Of a stretch of 64,000 nucleotides of DNA, positions 25,785-33,803 are shown piece after piece. Position 1 is the stretch's first letter, and each line of letters opens with the position of its first letter. The notes beneath the pieces are model-generated. The model ran no database searches and had not been told where the DNA came from. It worked only from the letters and a program-made list of their open reading frames with translations. Source of the DNA: Paenibacillus sp. FSL H7-0737 (GTDB taxonomy: Bacteria; Bacillota; Bacilli; Paenibacillales; Paenibacillaceae); NCBI RefSeq assembly GCF_000758545.1, contig NZ_CP009279.1:3534001-3598000 (forward strand), in the 5' to 3' direction. The position numbers were made by a program, and so were the translations under genes.

Positions 25785-26194
25785 AAATTTACAACCATCT
25801 GTTTCATAAGCCTTCTTAATAATAAACGTTCTTCGGGTAAAATTCCTGTTAATAATTTATCCAATTGCTTATTCCATATACGTTCCACAGGTTCACAAAG
25901 ATTACGTCCGGCTGGAGTTAGATACACTCGGCTTACTCTGCCATCTTCAGGATCTCTTTTTCGAACAACAAACCCATGACTCTCAAGTGATTTCACCATA
26001 TTCGTAATAGTTGGAGGCTCACAATTCAGACTTTCGCTTAACTGGATCTGTGTCATTCCATCTGATCTCCATAACCGGCATAATAACTGTTCTTGGCCCA
26101 CATGAAGATTAAATTCTCTAAGCAATGCTGCATAATCTCTACGCATTTCCGCTGAAATTCTATCCAGTAGTTCTCTTATCTCATCTTCAATCAC
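25772..26194 (-). CDS. MarR-family transcriptional regulator
   Basis: 140 residues with the MarR winged helix: MTQIQLSESLNCEPPTITNM as recognition helices and RKRDPEDGRVSRVYLTPAGR as the wing with its conserved Asp-Arg. The start is GTG after GGGGGA. A perfect 18-bp palindrome overlaps the -10 of its promoter (26224-26266), so it very probably represses itself. DUF896 follows in the same transcript. There is no adjacent transporter or detoxification gene. The effector is unknown; there is no N-terminal cysteine of the OhrR type. Confidence 0.9.
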   Translation of the reverse strand: MIEDEIRELLDRISAEMRRDYAALLREFNLHVGQEQLLCRLWRSDGMTQIQLSESLNCEPPTITNMVKSLESHGFVVRKRDPEDGRVSRVYLTPAGRNLCEPVERIWNKQLDKLLTGILPEERLLLRRLMKQMVVNLLAS

Positions 26195-26223
26195 AGCTTT
26201 TTCCCCCGAACCACCTTACAAAT

Positions 26224-26266
26224 TAATTAGCATGCTAATTATATCATGTTTTTAAGAGGATTTCAA
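26224..26266 (-). promoter_or_regulatory. marR promoter and 18-bp palindromic operator
   Basis: On the minus strand, TTGAAA (26266-26261), a 17-bp spacer and TATAAT (26243-26238). The perfect palindrome TAATTAGCATGCTAATTA (26224-26241) overlaps the -10 and the start site. Confidence 0.85.
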
Positions 26267-26340
26267 AGGTGGACGATTTTTAGATATCACCCACCAACGA
26301 ATCCTCTTTAGGTTGGTACTTCATCATATGGAAATGGTCT

Positions 26341-27438
26341 TCAATTACTGTTTCTCGGGAGTCTCACTTCAAAGATTGTCCGCACCACACTGCTTTGCGC
26401 AGATACGGTTCCATTATGCTGCTCTACTATATTTTTAGTAATAAACAAGCCAAGTCCCGTACTTCCTGTTGGATGTGTTCGTGCACGATCACCCGTGTAA
26501 AACATATCAAAAATTCGTGGCAGCTCTTCCGGCTCAATACAATTCCCATAGTTAATTACTTCAACGACTACCTCGTTAGCGTCCAAGTAACCGTGAATAT
26601 CAATAAATTGACCATCGTTTCCGTATCGGGCCGCATTCGTAAGAAGGTTCTCAAATACACGAGCTAACAATTCCCCGTCACCGTAAATCATCAGAGGTTG
26701 TGTCATATCCAATCTGGAGGTTAGGCCATTTTTCTCAAAGACTGGATATAATTCTTCATTTAATTGTAAGAGAAGCTCACTGAGATCAATCGAGGATTTC
26801 TCAAGCTTAAGCTTGCCGTAATTCATTCTTGTAATTTCAAACAGCTCATCAATCAATTTTTCTAAACGTTGAGATTTAGTATAAGCAATCGTCGTATAAT
26901 GCCTGGTCTGTTCAGGGGTTAATTGATTGTCTTTCAAAATAAAATCCAAATAGCCGATAACCGAGGTTAGGGGTGTACGTAAATCATGCGCCAGGTTCAA
27001 CACGAGTTGATCTTTACTGCTCTCGGCAATGTCTCCCCGCTCAATGGCTTCTTGCATATTCTCAATGGCTAGATTGAGATCATGACCAATCATTCCAAAT
27101 TCATCTTTGGAGGGTATATCTACTCGTTCAGAGAAATCACCTGACGCTAGTTGATGAATCCCCTTTGAGATTTCTTTGAAGTATTTTGCATACGGCTTAG
27201 TGAATAAGAAGAAAAATAGAATGGCTAGTGGTATAAAGATAATTAAAAATGTATTCACATCTCCAATATCTCTTATTACATAGCGAACTTTGGTTAGTGG
27301 ATTCTCAAATTTCACCTCAGAGTGATAATATCGCTGGAGCGCCTTATAGATTAAAAAGGTTATCCCACCGGATACTAGCATACTGGCCATCAGCAGCATA
27401 ATCATTTTTGTACGAAAACTATAAATCATTTTAGGCAT
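26341..27438 (-). CDS. VanS-like sensor histidine kinase (orphan)
   Basis: 365 residues with two membrane helices (about 13-31 and 62-80), a short external loop, HAMP (about 80-135), HisKA (LVLNLAHDLRTPLTSVIGYL) and HATPase_c (N-box ENLLTNAARYG, G2 GSTGLGLFITKNIV). The G1 region reads EVINYGNCIEP with Asn in place of the usual Asp, a variant common in this subgroup. It is the last gene of the GntR-ABC operon, 83 nt after the second permease. No response regulator is encoded in the operon or nearby, unusual for this class, so its partner must lie elsewhere. By context it could sense the substrate or envelope stress handled by the ABC transporter. Confidence 0.88.
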   Translation of the reverse strand: MPKMIYSFRTKMIMLLMASMLVSGGITFLIYKALQRYYHSEVKFENPLTKVRYVIRDIGDVNTFLIIFIPLAILFFFLFTKPYAKYFKEISKGIHQLASGDFSERVDIPSKDEFGMIGHDLNLAIENMQEAIERGDIAESSKDQLVLNLAHDLRTPLTSVIGYLDFILKDNQLTPEQTRHYTTIAYTKSQRLEKLIDELFEITRMNYGKLKLEKSSIDLSELLLQLNEELYPVFEKNGLTSRLDMTQPLMIYGDGELLARVFENLLTNAARYGNDGQFIDIHGYLDANEVVVEVINYGNCIEPEELPRIFDMFYTGDRARTHPTGSTGLGLFITKNIVEQHNGTVSAQSSVVRTIFEVRLPRNSN

Positions 27439-27521
27439 TAGATGTATACCCTTCCCCTACAGTATTTATCTTTGTAGTGATAATGGTATATGAATTCAAT
27501 CTAAATCTCAAATTATTAACA

Positions 27522-28160
27522 TCAGAGATCCTTCTTCTCAAAAATCCGCAAAGAAATGAGATAAGAACAGCTGAGTAAAAACACGTAAGCGAGTCCTAGT
27601 ATGATATAAGGAATAAAGTTAGACTTCACTCCAGAGCTATGCCAGTTCTCTAGGTCAGGAAACCATTGAAGCAAGCTGCCGATCACGTTCGGACCAACCA
27701 TTATAATCATCATAAATACGAGATTAACCACTTGCGTTCCTTTAGCCCCTAACCAGTAATGAATCGGTAAATAAAGCATAGCGAGGAGTGGGAAAATAGA
27801 TATCGCAATACCAACCTCTTGCCAAAAATGAGGGGTTACCTCTTTACCTGTCATGATAATCAGGAGATAGGTAAAAGCAGTTGCTGCCAGCCCAACAAGC
27901 GCATACGGAAGGATTGAGAAGTATTTGGCACGGACAAGCTCTTGTCTCCGCACAGGGAGATTAACGAGAAACCGTTGCGTCAGCTGCTGAGTATCCATAG
28001 AACAGGAGCTTATCAACAACAGCATGGGTGGCATTACCGTAAATAAACTGAAGCTATGATAGTTCGAGTAAGCGATAAAAATAAAGAAAGGGATAAGCAG
28101 CATCAGAAATTTACGCAAAAGAATGAAGTCTTTTTGAATAAGATAAAATGAATGATACAC
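27522..28160 (-). CDS. ABC-2 type transporter permease subunit 2
   Basis: A 212-residue integral membrane protein with about six helices. It is a paralogue of the preceding permease: both start with KDFILLRKF / KDIILLRNF and share LLLISSCSMDTQ / LLLVYSCSMDAQ, LPxxRQE and LPIHYWLG. It fits the ABC-2 permeases of YtrCD/EcsB-like exporters. With the ATPase at 28806 it would form a heteromeric exporter, one copy of each permease. The 17-nt gap to the previous gene shows co-transcription. Substrate unknown; peptide antibiotics or cell-wall stress are usual for YtrA-regulated systems. Confidence 0.82.
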   Translation of the reverse strand: MYHSFYLIQKDFILLRKFLMLLIPFFIFIAYSNYHSFSLFTVMPPMLLLISSCSMDTQQLTQRFLVNLPVRRQELVRAKYFSILPYALVGLAATAFTYLLIIMTGKEVTPHFWQEVGIAISIFPLLAMLYLPIHYWLGAKGTQVVNLVFMMIIMVGPNVIGSLLQWFPDLENWHSSGVKSNFIPYIILGLAYVFLLSCSYLISLRIFEKKDL

Positions 28161-28177
28161 TATAAGTCCTCCTTAGC

Positions 28178-28813
28178 TTATAACTCTTCCCTGCTAAACA
28201 ATCGTAGTGAAATCTTATATGAGAAGTACAAGATGAATAGATAAACAATCCCTATCAAACCTATCTGCACCAGATGATCTTGCAGCTTTAAATGGGTTAT
28301 TTTTGAGAAAACTGATGAATGTGAGAGTGAAGATCCAGCGTTTATGGTGGTTATCGTTATAACTACATTAAAAAAGATATTGAAGTAATAGTTTTTGTAT
28401 CCAAGCCAATAATGAATCGGCAGATAAATAGACGCAGTCAAAGGAATCATAAATAACGTTAAAGATACCCCTATCCAATACACTGGGCTAATGGAATATC
28501 CAAATGAAAAGGAAATTAGAAACAAAGCAAAAGAGCAAACCAAACCGATGAAACTATAAGGAATCAGTGATAAGTATTTAGCCAAAACAATCTCTTGCCG
28601 ACTTACTGGCAGTCCTATAACAAACTTTGTATTGTTATTCTGCGCATCCATTGAACAGGAGTATACGAGCAGTAGTAAAGATTGAAAGGTAGCAAACATA
28701 CTGGAGCTATCCAATTGTACATATGCAACAAACAAAATACTCAAGAGAAATAAAGGAATGAAATTCCGCAGGAGAATAATGTCTTTCCGAATTAACAGCA
28801 AGAGATTAAACAT
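28178..28813 (-). CDS. ABC-2 type transporter permease subunit 1
   Basis: A 211-residue membrane protein with about six helices, the sister of the permease at 27522. Its start overlaps the end of the ATPase gene by 8 nt, so translation is coupled. The cytoplasmic N-terminus (LLLIRKDIILLRNF) and the loop MDAQNNNTKFVIGLPVSRQE are conserved between the paralogues and are the likely coupling surfaces to the ATPase. Confidence 0.82.
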   Translation of the reverse strand: MFNLLLLIRKDIILLRNFIPLFLLSILFVAYVQLDSSSMFATFQSLLLLVYSCSMDAQNNNTKFVIGLPVSRQEIVLAKYLSLIPYSFIGLVCSFALFLISFSFGYSISPVYWIGVSLTLFMIPLTASIYLPIHYWLGYKNYYFNIFFNVVITITTINAGSSLSHSSVFSKITHLKLQDHLVQIGLIGIVYLFILYFSYKISLRLFSREEL

Positions 28814-29675
28814 ACAAAGCGTTTCCCTTTACCGTAAAATACATGATTTCTTCCAGAGTAGGTGTCTCGCATATGGCATGATCTCTAAAGAATCGTTCGC
28901 ACTCAGAGCGATTGTTCAGAAGACCCTCGAAACCAACTTCCGTCTCTCTAAGCCCGATGAACCATTTCCGCACATCCCGATCAAGCAACTCCTTGTTGCC
29001 TTTTACCAGCATATATTTATTAGGGAGAGATTCTTTCATCTCATTAAAAACTAACCTCCCCTCATTCACAAAAACAATATAATCCGCTATCCGGTCTAAA
29101 TCAGTCGTGTTATGCGTGGAGAAAAGAATAGATTTCTTCTCATCCTGGATATGCTCACTAAGCAGATCAAGCAGTTCTCTTCGGAATATGGGATCAAGAC
29201 CTGCAGTAGGTTCGTCCATGATGAGCAGGTCTGCACCGTGCGATAAAGCAATGGCGAGCGAATACTTCATTTTCATCCCTTTGGAGAGCTCCTTAATCTT
29301 TTTCCGCGGGGAAAGCTTAAACATCTCTATGTATTTCCTATAAGTCTCTTTATCCCACTGACTATAAAAGGGAGCAATCATCTTACTCATCTGATCGATG
29401 GTTAATTGCTCGTAAAAGTGATTCTCATCGGAAACATACCCAATTCGATCTTTGTACTTTGCATTTTTTATGGACGTTTCTTTGCCAAAAATCTCGATAT
29501 TTCCTTGGTCCGGTTGTACCATACCCATCATCATTTTAATTAAAGTTGTTTTCCCTGCCCCATTGGGTCCAATTAGCCCCGTTATATACCCTTCCTTAAT
29601 ACCGAACGTAAGTTCGCATAGGCTAAAATGGCCATATTTTTTAGATATTTGATTCAATTGAATGACATCGTTCAT
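28806..29675 (-). CDS. ABC transporter ATP-binding protein (YtrB-like)
   Basis: 289 residues. Walker A GPNGAGKTT, signature LSKGMKMKYSLA, Walker B LLIMDEPTAGLDP and the H-loop FSTHNT are all intact. The N-terminal 210 residues form the NBD; about 80 further residues form the C-terminal extension common to YtrB/EcsA exporters. Its start overlaps the GntR gene by 4 nt and its end overlaps permease 1 by 8 nt. It energises export by the two downstream permeases. Confidence 0.92.
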   Translation of the reverse strand: MNDVIQLNQISKKYGHFSLCELTFGIKEGYITGLIGPNGAGKTTLIKMMMGMVQPDQGNIEIFGKETSIKNAKYKDRIGYVSDENHFYEQLTIDQMSKMIAPFYSQWDKETYRKYIEMFKLSPRKKIKELSKGMKMKYSLAIALSHGADLLIMDEPTAGLDPIFRRELLDLLSEHIQDEKKSILFSTHNTTDLDRIADYIVFVNEGRLVFNEMKESLPNKYMLVKGNKELLDRDVRKWFIGLRETEVGFEGLLNNRSECERFFRDHAICETPTLEEIMYFTVKGNALYV

Positions 29676-30052
29676 TCTGTCTCCTCCTCATACAGCAGTT
29701 TCAACATCTCACTGAACTCAGCAAAATCAATCCCTAACATTTTACTCTCGTCGATAATCTCCTTCATCTTATTCTCCATGATCCGTAGCCGCTGCTCACG
29801 AATAAACTCCTGATCTGCACCAGAAACAAAGGAGCCTTTTCCCACAATGGAATTGATAAGCCCTTCTCTCTCCAGTTCTTCGTAAGCTCTTTTTGTTGTA
29901 ATTACGCTAATCTGCAGCTCTTTGGCTAACAGTCGAATAGAAGGTAAAGGCGTACCTGAGACTAACTCTCCTTGCAGGATCATCTGGCGGATCTGACTTA
30001 CAATCTGTGCATAGATGGGTTCACCGGAAGTGTTGGATATCAATATGTTCAT
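29672..30052 (-). CDS. GntR-family regulator, YtrA subfamily
   Basis: 126 residues, the short YtrA type: a GntR winged helix (GTPLPSIRLLAKELQISVIT, TTKRAYEELEREGLINSIVG, GSFVS) followed by only two helices and no effector domain. Such regulators repress the ABC operon they head. Here a perfect 9+3+9 palindrome of TGTATATAT type overlaps the -10 box (30090-30110), the expected operator. It is the first gene of a five-gene operon (regulator, ATPase, two permeases, histidine kinase). Confidence 0.92.
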   Translation of the reverse strand: MNILISNTSGEPIYAQIVSQIRQMILQGELVSGTPLPSIRLLAKELQISVITTKRAYEELEREGLINSIVGKGSFVSGADQEFIREQRLRIMENKMKEIIDESKMLGIDFAEFSEMLKLLYEEETE

Positions 30053-30089
30053 GAACTCGTGCCCTCACTCCTAGTTTATGTGTATTCAA

Positions 30090-30129
30090 TGTATATATGT
30101 AATATATACACTATACTCATTGTTGTCAA
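30090..30129 (-). promoter_or_regulatory. Promoter and operator of the GntR-ABC operon
   Basis: On the minus strand, TTGACA (30129-30124), a 17-bp spacer and TATATT (30106-30101). The perfect palindrome TGTATATAT-gta-ATATATACA (30090-30110) overlaps the -10 and the start. The layout is typical of YtrA-type autorepression. Confidence 0.85.
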
Positions 30130-30212
30130 TGATCTTTCAAATCCACACAAAACAAGCCGATTCCTATGAACTAAGGGTCAGCTTGCTTGGCATACAGCGT
30201 ATCTAATCATCA

Positions 30213-30893
30213 TCACATCAATCCAGCACTTCTTAAAAAGCGACTAACAATGTCTATCTGATAGCGAATACGAAGGTCACGATCAAGACTCCAGCAGGTT
30301 TCCACAGTAAATGCCTTCGCTCCTATGATACGGGAGACGGCTGCACGTGACGACCCGGGGCGCTCTCGTAAACGGATATTAAAATGATAAGAAGTATTAG
30401 CGATTGTACGATTAATGTCTTTTATGATACGTCTTGCCGTAACCGTACCTTGGCTCCCCGGCTTAATAATAATAGACTGACCTAGGCGTTTCGGATTTCT
30501 TTGAGACAAACCGTTCGCTTCATGGAGATCAAGGTACCAGGTGGGGCGATAACGCCGTACTAATTGAAGCAAGGCTACGGATAAGGGATGTTTGGCAGTT
30601 CCATTCCGAGTACGCGGAAACGTTCGGTTCAAATCGGGCACGCCCCGAATTCGTTTGCGATAAGCTTTTTGATTCATGAGGGGAACAATAATAAGCGTAC
30701 CACGGTAAATATATAGTTCTCCTTGTCTTAAGTGATTCACGATGTTTTTCGCCGCACGAATGCTTGCCGTTTCATTCCCGTGTATGCCGGACACCACCAT
30801 AAACACAGGACCAGGTAGCCCACCTCTGATCACGTAATAAGGGGTGGCATCGGATGTGGACGATGCTAAAGTATAATTTTCAATGATCATCAT
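30213..30893 (-). CDS. Succinylglutamate desuccinylase/aspartoacylase-like M14-type protein
   Basis: A 226-residue cytoplasmic protein with an AstE/AspA-type zinc carboxypeptidase fold. SGIHGNETAS supplies the His and Glu zinc ligands, DLHEANG the second His, and VPDLNRTFPR the substrate-binding Asn-Arg. The C-terminal GAKAFTVETCW holds the candidate catalytic Glu. It starts after GGAGGTGA (tandem ATG ATG). Not obviously in an operon: it lies between the lar terminator and the ABC promoter. Its deacylation substrate is unknown; short homologues of this size are often annotated only by fold. Confidence 0.78.
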   Translation of the reverse strand: MMIIENYTLASSTSDATPYYVIRGGLPGPVFMVVSGIHGNETASIRAAKNIVNHLRQGELYIYRGTLIIVPLMNQKAYRKRIRGVPDLNRTFPRTRNGTAKHPLSVALLQLVRRYRPTWYLDLHEANGLSQRNPKRLGQSIIIKPGSQGTVTARRIIKDINRTIANTSYHFNIRLRERPGSSRAAVSRIIGAKAFTVETCWSLDRDLRIRYQIDIVSRFLRSAGLM

Positions 30894-30964
30894 GCTTCAC
30901 CTCCGCATTTAGGTGTCCATATATTTGTATTCCGTAGGACCCCAGTTGTCCTAGACAGATATAT

Positions 30965-30992
30965 GCAAAAAAAGCCTGATTTCTCAGGCTTT
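30965..30992 (-). terminator. Terminator of the lar/gluconate operon
   Basis: On the minus strand, AAAGCCTGA-gaaa-TCAGGCTTT runs into seven T residues, 20 nt after the nickel permease stop. Confidence 0.85.
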
Positions 30993-31012
30993 AGACTTTA
31001 CGTAATTTGAAT

Positions 31013-31660
31013 CTAATTTAACCACAATTGAAATAATCCTTCGCGAACCCCGAGGTTATACATATAATAAATCCCAAAAATGAAACTAATAGATCCAGCT
31101 AGCTGAGTTAATGAGCGGTTCAACACTACATTCTTCTTACTGTAAACAAAAGGAATGCCAAGAATTGTCGTAAAGATAAGCATGCCACTAATCGTACCTA
31201 ATCCAAATATCAAAATATACACGGCACATTCCCAAATTGAGGAGACCGTCGTGAGGGTAAGTAATACCATCGCCGCACTACCAGCTAATCCATGAATGAA
31301 TCCGATGATGAATATCTTAATTAATGGAGATCTCTCATGAGTATGAGGTTCAATGTTTGACTTTTTTATAGACGCCATACTTTTAAACCCCAGATACACT
31401 AACATGATGCCAACGAGGAATTCTAAAGACATCGCCCATACTTCAGGTAATTCACCTTTTAACAGCACTAAAATCATTCCAACAATAAAAAGTGTGCTAG
31501 TATGACCTATGCCCCAAAATACTCCAGTTAAAGTTGAACGCCATAATTTTTTATTTGTGCCTACCATAGTAGAAACCGCAATAATATGATCAGGTTCTAT
31601 AGAATGCTTGATCCCTAGAATAAATCCGAAAAACAGCACAGACAATAAGCTAAATTCCAA
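31013..31660 (-). CDS. Nickel/cobalt permease of the NicO/UreH type
   Basis: A 215-residue membrane protein with six predicted helices. GIKHSIEPDH (an HxxxxD-type metal motif) in helix 1 and GIGHTST in helix 2 are the metal-binding signatures of the NicO/HupE-UreH family; a short His-bearing loop (EPHTHERSP) separates the halves. It is the last gene of the lar operon, 20 nt after larC2. Its place explains its job: supplying Ni(II) for insertion by LarC into the pincer cofactor. Lactobacilli use an unrelated larMNQO importer, so this would be a functional replacement. Confidence 0.88.
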   Translation of the reverse strand: MEFSLLSVLFFGFILGIKHSIEPDHIIAVSTMVGTNKKLWRSTLTGVFWGIGHTSTLFIVGMILVLLKGELPEVWAMSLEFLVGIMLVYLGFKSMASIKKSNIEPHTHERSPLIKIFIIGFIHGLAGSAAMVLLTLTTVSSIWECAVYILIFGLGTISGMLIFTTILGIPFVYSKKNVVLNRSLTQLAGSISFIFGIYYMYNLGVREGLFQLWLN

Positions 31661-31679
31661 TTCAATTTCCTCCTACCAT

Positions 31680-32150
31680 TCAAATGCAGCTAGACTTTCG
31701 TACTTGATCGTAGACCCTTTTTAAAGGAATGCCATGCAAAAGGGCTATGCGCTTGCACTCCTCAAACTCAGGCGCCCACTGGACAACCTCACCTGCACAT
31801 ATCCCTTTTTTAATAGTCACGGTTCCCCACTCTGTTTCAACGGATTCAAACGTTCTTTCAAGACGGTGTACAATTAAGGGATAATAACGAATGCCTAGTG
31901 TTGTTGTTTCTTCAAATAAAATCTCCTTCATAACGCTTACATTTTCAGAAGAACAAAGGAGCTGTAGTAGTGTTCCTGGTCTGTTTTTCTTCATATAGAT
32001 AGGTGTATAAAATACATCATTTGCCCCGTTCTCAAAGAGCAAGTCCATAACATAACCAAGCCATTCTCCGGGAATATCGTCTAGATTCACTTCCATTTTA
32101 ACCATGTCTGTATCTATATGTTCATGATCAGGAGGTCGTTGAGATTTCAT
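31680..32150 (-). CDS. larC: LarC2: C-terminal part of the nickel insertion protein LarC
   Basis: 156 residues that correspond to the C-terminal half of LarC: VKMEVNLDDIPGEWLGYVMD, then PIYMKKNRPGTLLQLLCSSE, and ETTTLGIRYYPLIVHRLERT. LarC cyclometallates the pincer nucleotide with nickel in a CTP-dependent step. Here it is separated from LarC1 by a TAG stop but lies in the same reading frame: eight sense codons separate the stop (32177-32175) from the ATG at 32150. AAAGGAGT, 8 nt before that ATG, permits separate initiation. In Lactiplantibacillus the two parts are joined by programmed frameshifting. Here a full-length form would need stop-codon readthrough, or the two chains may assemble. 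Confidence 0.9.
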   Translation of the reverse strand: MKSQRPPDHEHIDTDMVKMEVNLDDIPGEWLGYVMDLLFENGANDVFYTPIYMKKNRPGTLLQLLCSSENVSVMKEILFEETTTLGIRYYPLIVHRLERTFESVETEWGTVTIKKGICAGEVVQWAPEFEECKRIALLHGIPLKRVYDQVRKSSCI

Positions 32151-32174
32151 GGACTTACTCCTTTCATATTTGTG

Positions 32175-33020
32175 CTAATCCCCAATAATAACTCTTAACG
32201 CATTGGGTTGATCCGAGAAAGTCTTGGTACCCGCTCCATATCCAATAGATTGAATGTTCATCGATGGAAGGGAACAAAACTCCTGAACGAGCACCGCAAT
32301 TAAGGCAGCTCCAGTCGGTGTTGTTAGTTCTGCACTGATATTCGATTGCTCCAATGGAATGCCTTTAAGCATTTCAAGTGTTGCGGGCGCTGGAACCGGA
32401 TAAATGCCATGATCAATGCGAATCTTCCCTTTGCCTACTGGAACTGGAGATGACTTGACGGTTTCAATCTCCATTTGATGAATCAGGATGGCCGCTCCAA
32501 CAATATCAATAATAGAATCTACAGCACCCACTTCATGAAAATGCACCTGCTCTAGTGGGATTCCATGAATAAGCCCTTCGGCTTCTCCGATTTTCTTGAA
32601 AATTTTTAATGCTGTATTTTTCACTTGATCCGAAAAGCCAGCAGATTCAATTAACTTAACAATATCTTTATACGACCGGTGATCATGGTGGTGATGGGTA
32701 TGGGTATGGTCGTGACTATGTTCAGGATGATCATGCGTGTGTACATGTTCGTGCTTATCTGTGTGGCTATGTTCATGTAAAAGTGCGGTTTTTTCACCAC
32801 CAGAACTTATGTTCGCTTCACTCTGCAACAGCACATCAAACTTGGTACAAGTAATGCCATTTTTAACGATCTTACCCCACTTTAGTTCGTATTCAGCTTC
32901 GATATGCAGCTTGCTTAGCTCTTCTCTCAAATGGATGGGATCAGCTCCTGCATCGATAAGTGCTCCAATGAACATATCTCCGCTAATTCCGGAAAAGCAA
33001 TCCAGATATAATGTTTTCAT
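32175..33020 (-). CDS. larC: LarC1: N-terminal part of the nickel insertion protein LarC
   Basis: 281 residues that start with the family signature LDCFSGISGDMFIGALIDAG and contain HFHEVGAVDSIIDIVGAA and TPTGAALIAVL. A strongly histidine-rich insert at about 75-110 (THDHPEHSHDHTHTHHHHDH) is the expected nickel store. It follows larB with a 3-nt gap. It ends ...ALRVIIGD at TAG, immediately before larC2 and in the same frame. A full LarC is about 420-440 residues, which the sum of both parts matches, so the stop lies at the natural C1/C2 boundary and not at a random place. Confidence 0.92.
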   Translation of the reverse strand: MKTLYLDCFSGISGDMFIGALIDAGADPIHLREELSKLHIEAEYELKWGKIVKNGITCTKFDVLLQSEANISSGGEKTALLHEHSHTDKHEHVHTHDHPEHSHDHTHTHHHHDHRSYKDIVKLIESAGFSDQVKNTALKIFKKIGEAEGLIHGIPLEQVHFHEVGAVDSIIDIVGAAILIHQMEIETVKSSPVPVGKGKIRIDHGIYPVPAPATLEMLKGIPLEQSNISAELTTPTGAALIAVLVQEFCSLPSMNIQSIGYGAGTKTFSDQPNALRVIIGD

Positions 33021-33023
33021 TAT

Positions 33024-33773
33024 TTACAGCCCCTTTTGAATAAGCTTATGAATTAATGCGGCGTCGTACCCTCCACCGAACCCGTTATCAATATTTACAA
33101 CACTTATACCTGAGGCACACGAATTCAGCATTGTTAGCAGCGCTGATAGACCATTAAAGCTAGCTCCATAGCCAATGCTCGTTGGGACAGCAATGACTGG
33201 ATGAGCAACTAATCCACCAACCACGCTTGGAAGAGCCCCTTCCATACCAGCGACCACAACAGATACAACTGCATTCTGGATCTCTTCAGCATGATGCAAC
33301 AGACGATGAATACCGGCGACTCCGACATCATAAATACGATGCACAGTACTTCCAAGCACCTCTGCAGTAACAGCAGCCTCTTCAGCTACCCTAATATCCG
33401 AAGTGCCTGCAGCAATAACGGCGATATAGCCTTTAGAGATATCCTCAGTACCTTCATTAGCTTTCCAATATAGAATTCTTGCAATTTCGTTATATATCAA
33501 ATCTGGTATTACCTTTAAAATATCTTCAGCCTTATCCGAAGAAATTCTAGTGACGAGTACCTGATTATTCCGCGTACGTAAGGACTGGACAATAGCAATG
33601 ATTTGTTCGGAAGTTTTACCTTCACCATAGACAATCTCAGGGAATCCTTGACGTTTTTTTCGATGATGATCCACTTTCGCGAACCCCAACTCTTCGAAAG
33701 CAGCCAAATGCTCTTGTGCCTCTGACACACTAAGTTTTCCATCTTGAACTTGCTTTAAAATGTCCTCGAGCAT
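33024..33773 (-). CDS. larB: LarB: pyridinium-3,5-biscarboxylate mononucleotide synthase
   Basis: 249 residues. LarB carboxylates and hydrolyses nicotinic acid adenine dinucleotide to start nickel-pincer cofactor synthesis. The N-terminal part (GFPEIVYGEGKTSEQI) and the PurE-like C-terminal half (VIAAGTSDIRVAEEAAVTAE, VVAGMEGALPSVVGGLVAHP, ALLTMLNSCASGISVVNIDN) are diagnostic. GAGGTGA precedes the ATG. It lies third from last in the operon, followed at once by larC1. Confidence 0.95.
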   Translation of the reverse strand: MLEDILKQVQDGKLSVSEAQEHLAAFEELGFAKVDHHRKKRQGFPEIVYGEGKTSEQIIAIVQSLRTRNNQVLVTRISSDKAEDILKVIPDLIYNEIARILYWKANEGTEDISKGYIAVIAAGTSDIRVAEEAAVTAEVLGSTVHRIYDVGVAGIHRLLHHAEEIQNAVVSVVVAGMEGALPSVVGGLVAHPVIAVPTSIGYGASFNGLSALLTMLNSCASGISVVNIDNGFGGGYDAALIHKLIQKGL

Positions 33774-33803
33774 TTCGTCACCTCTTTAGTTCAAATCTAG
33801 TCA

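Noticed and set aside
30090..30110. AT-rich palindrome read as a terminator
   Set aside because: No T-tract or GC stem; it overlaps the -10 box of the GntR gene and is better explained as operator.
32690..32780. CAC/GTG-rich low-complexity tract considered as a tandem repeat or CRISPR-like array
   Set aside because: It is the codon run for the histidine-rich nickel-binding loop of LarC1.
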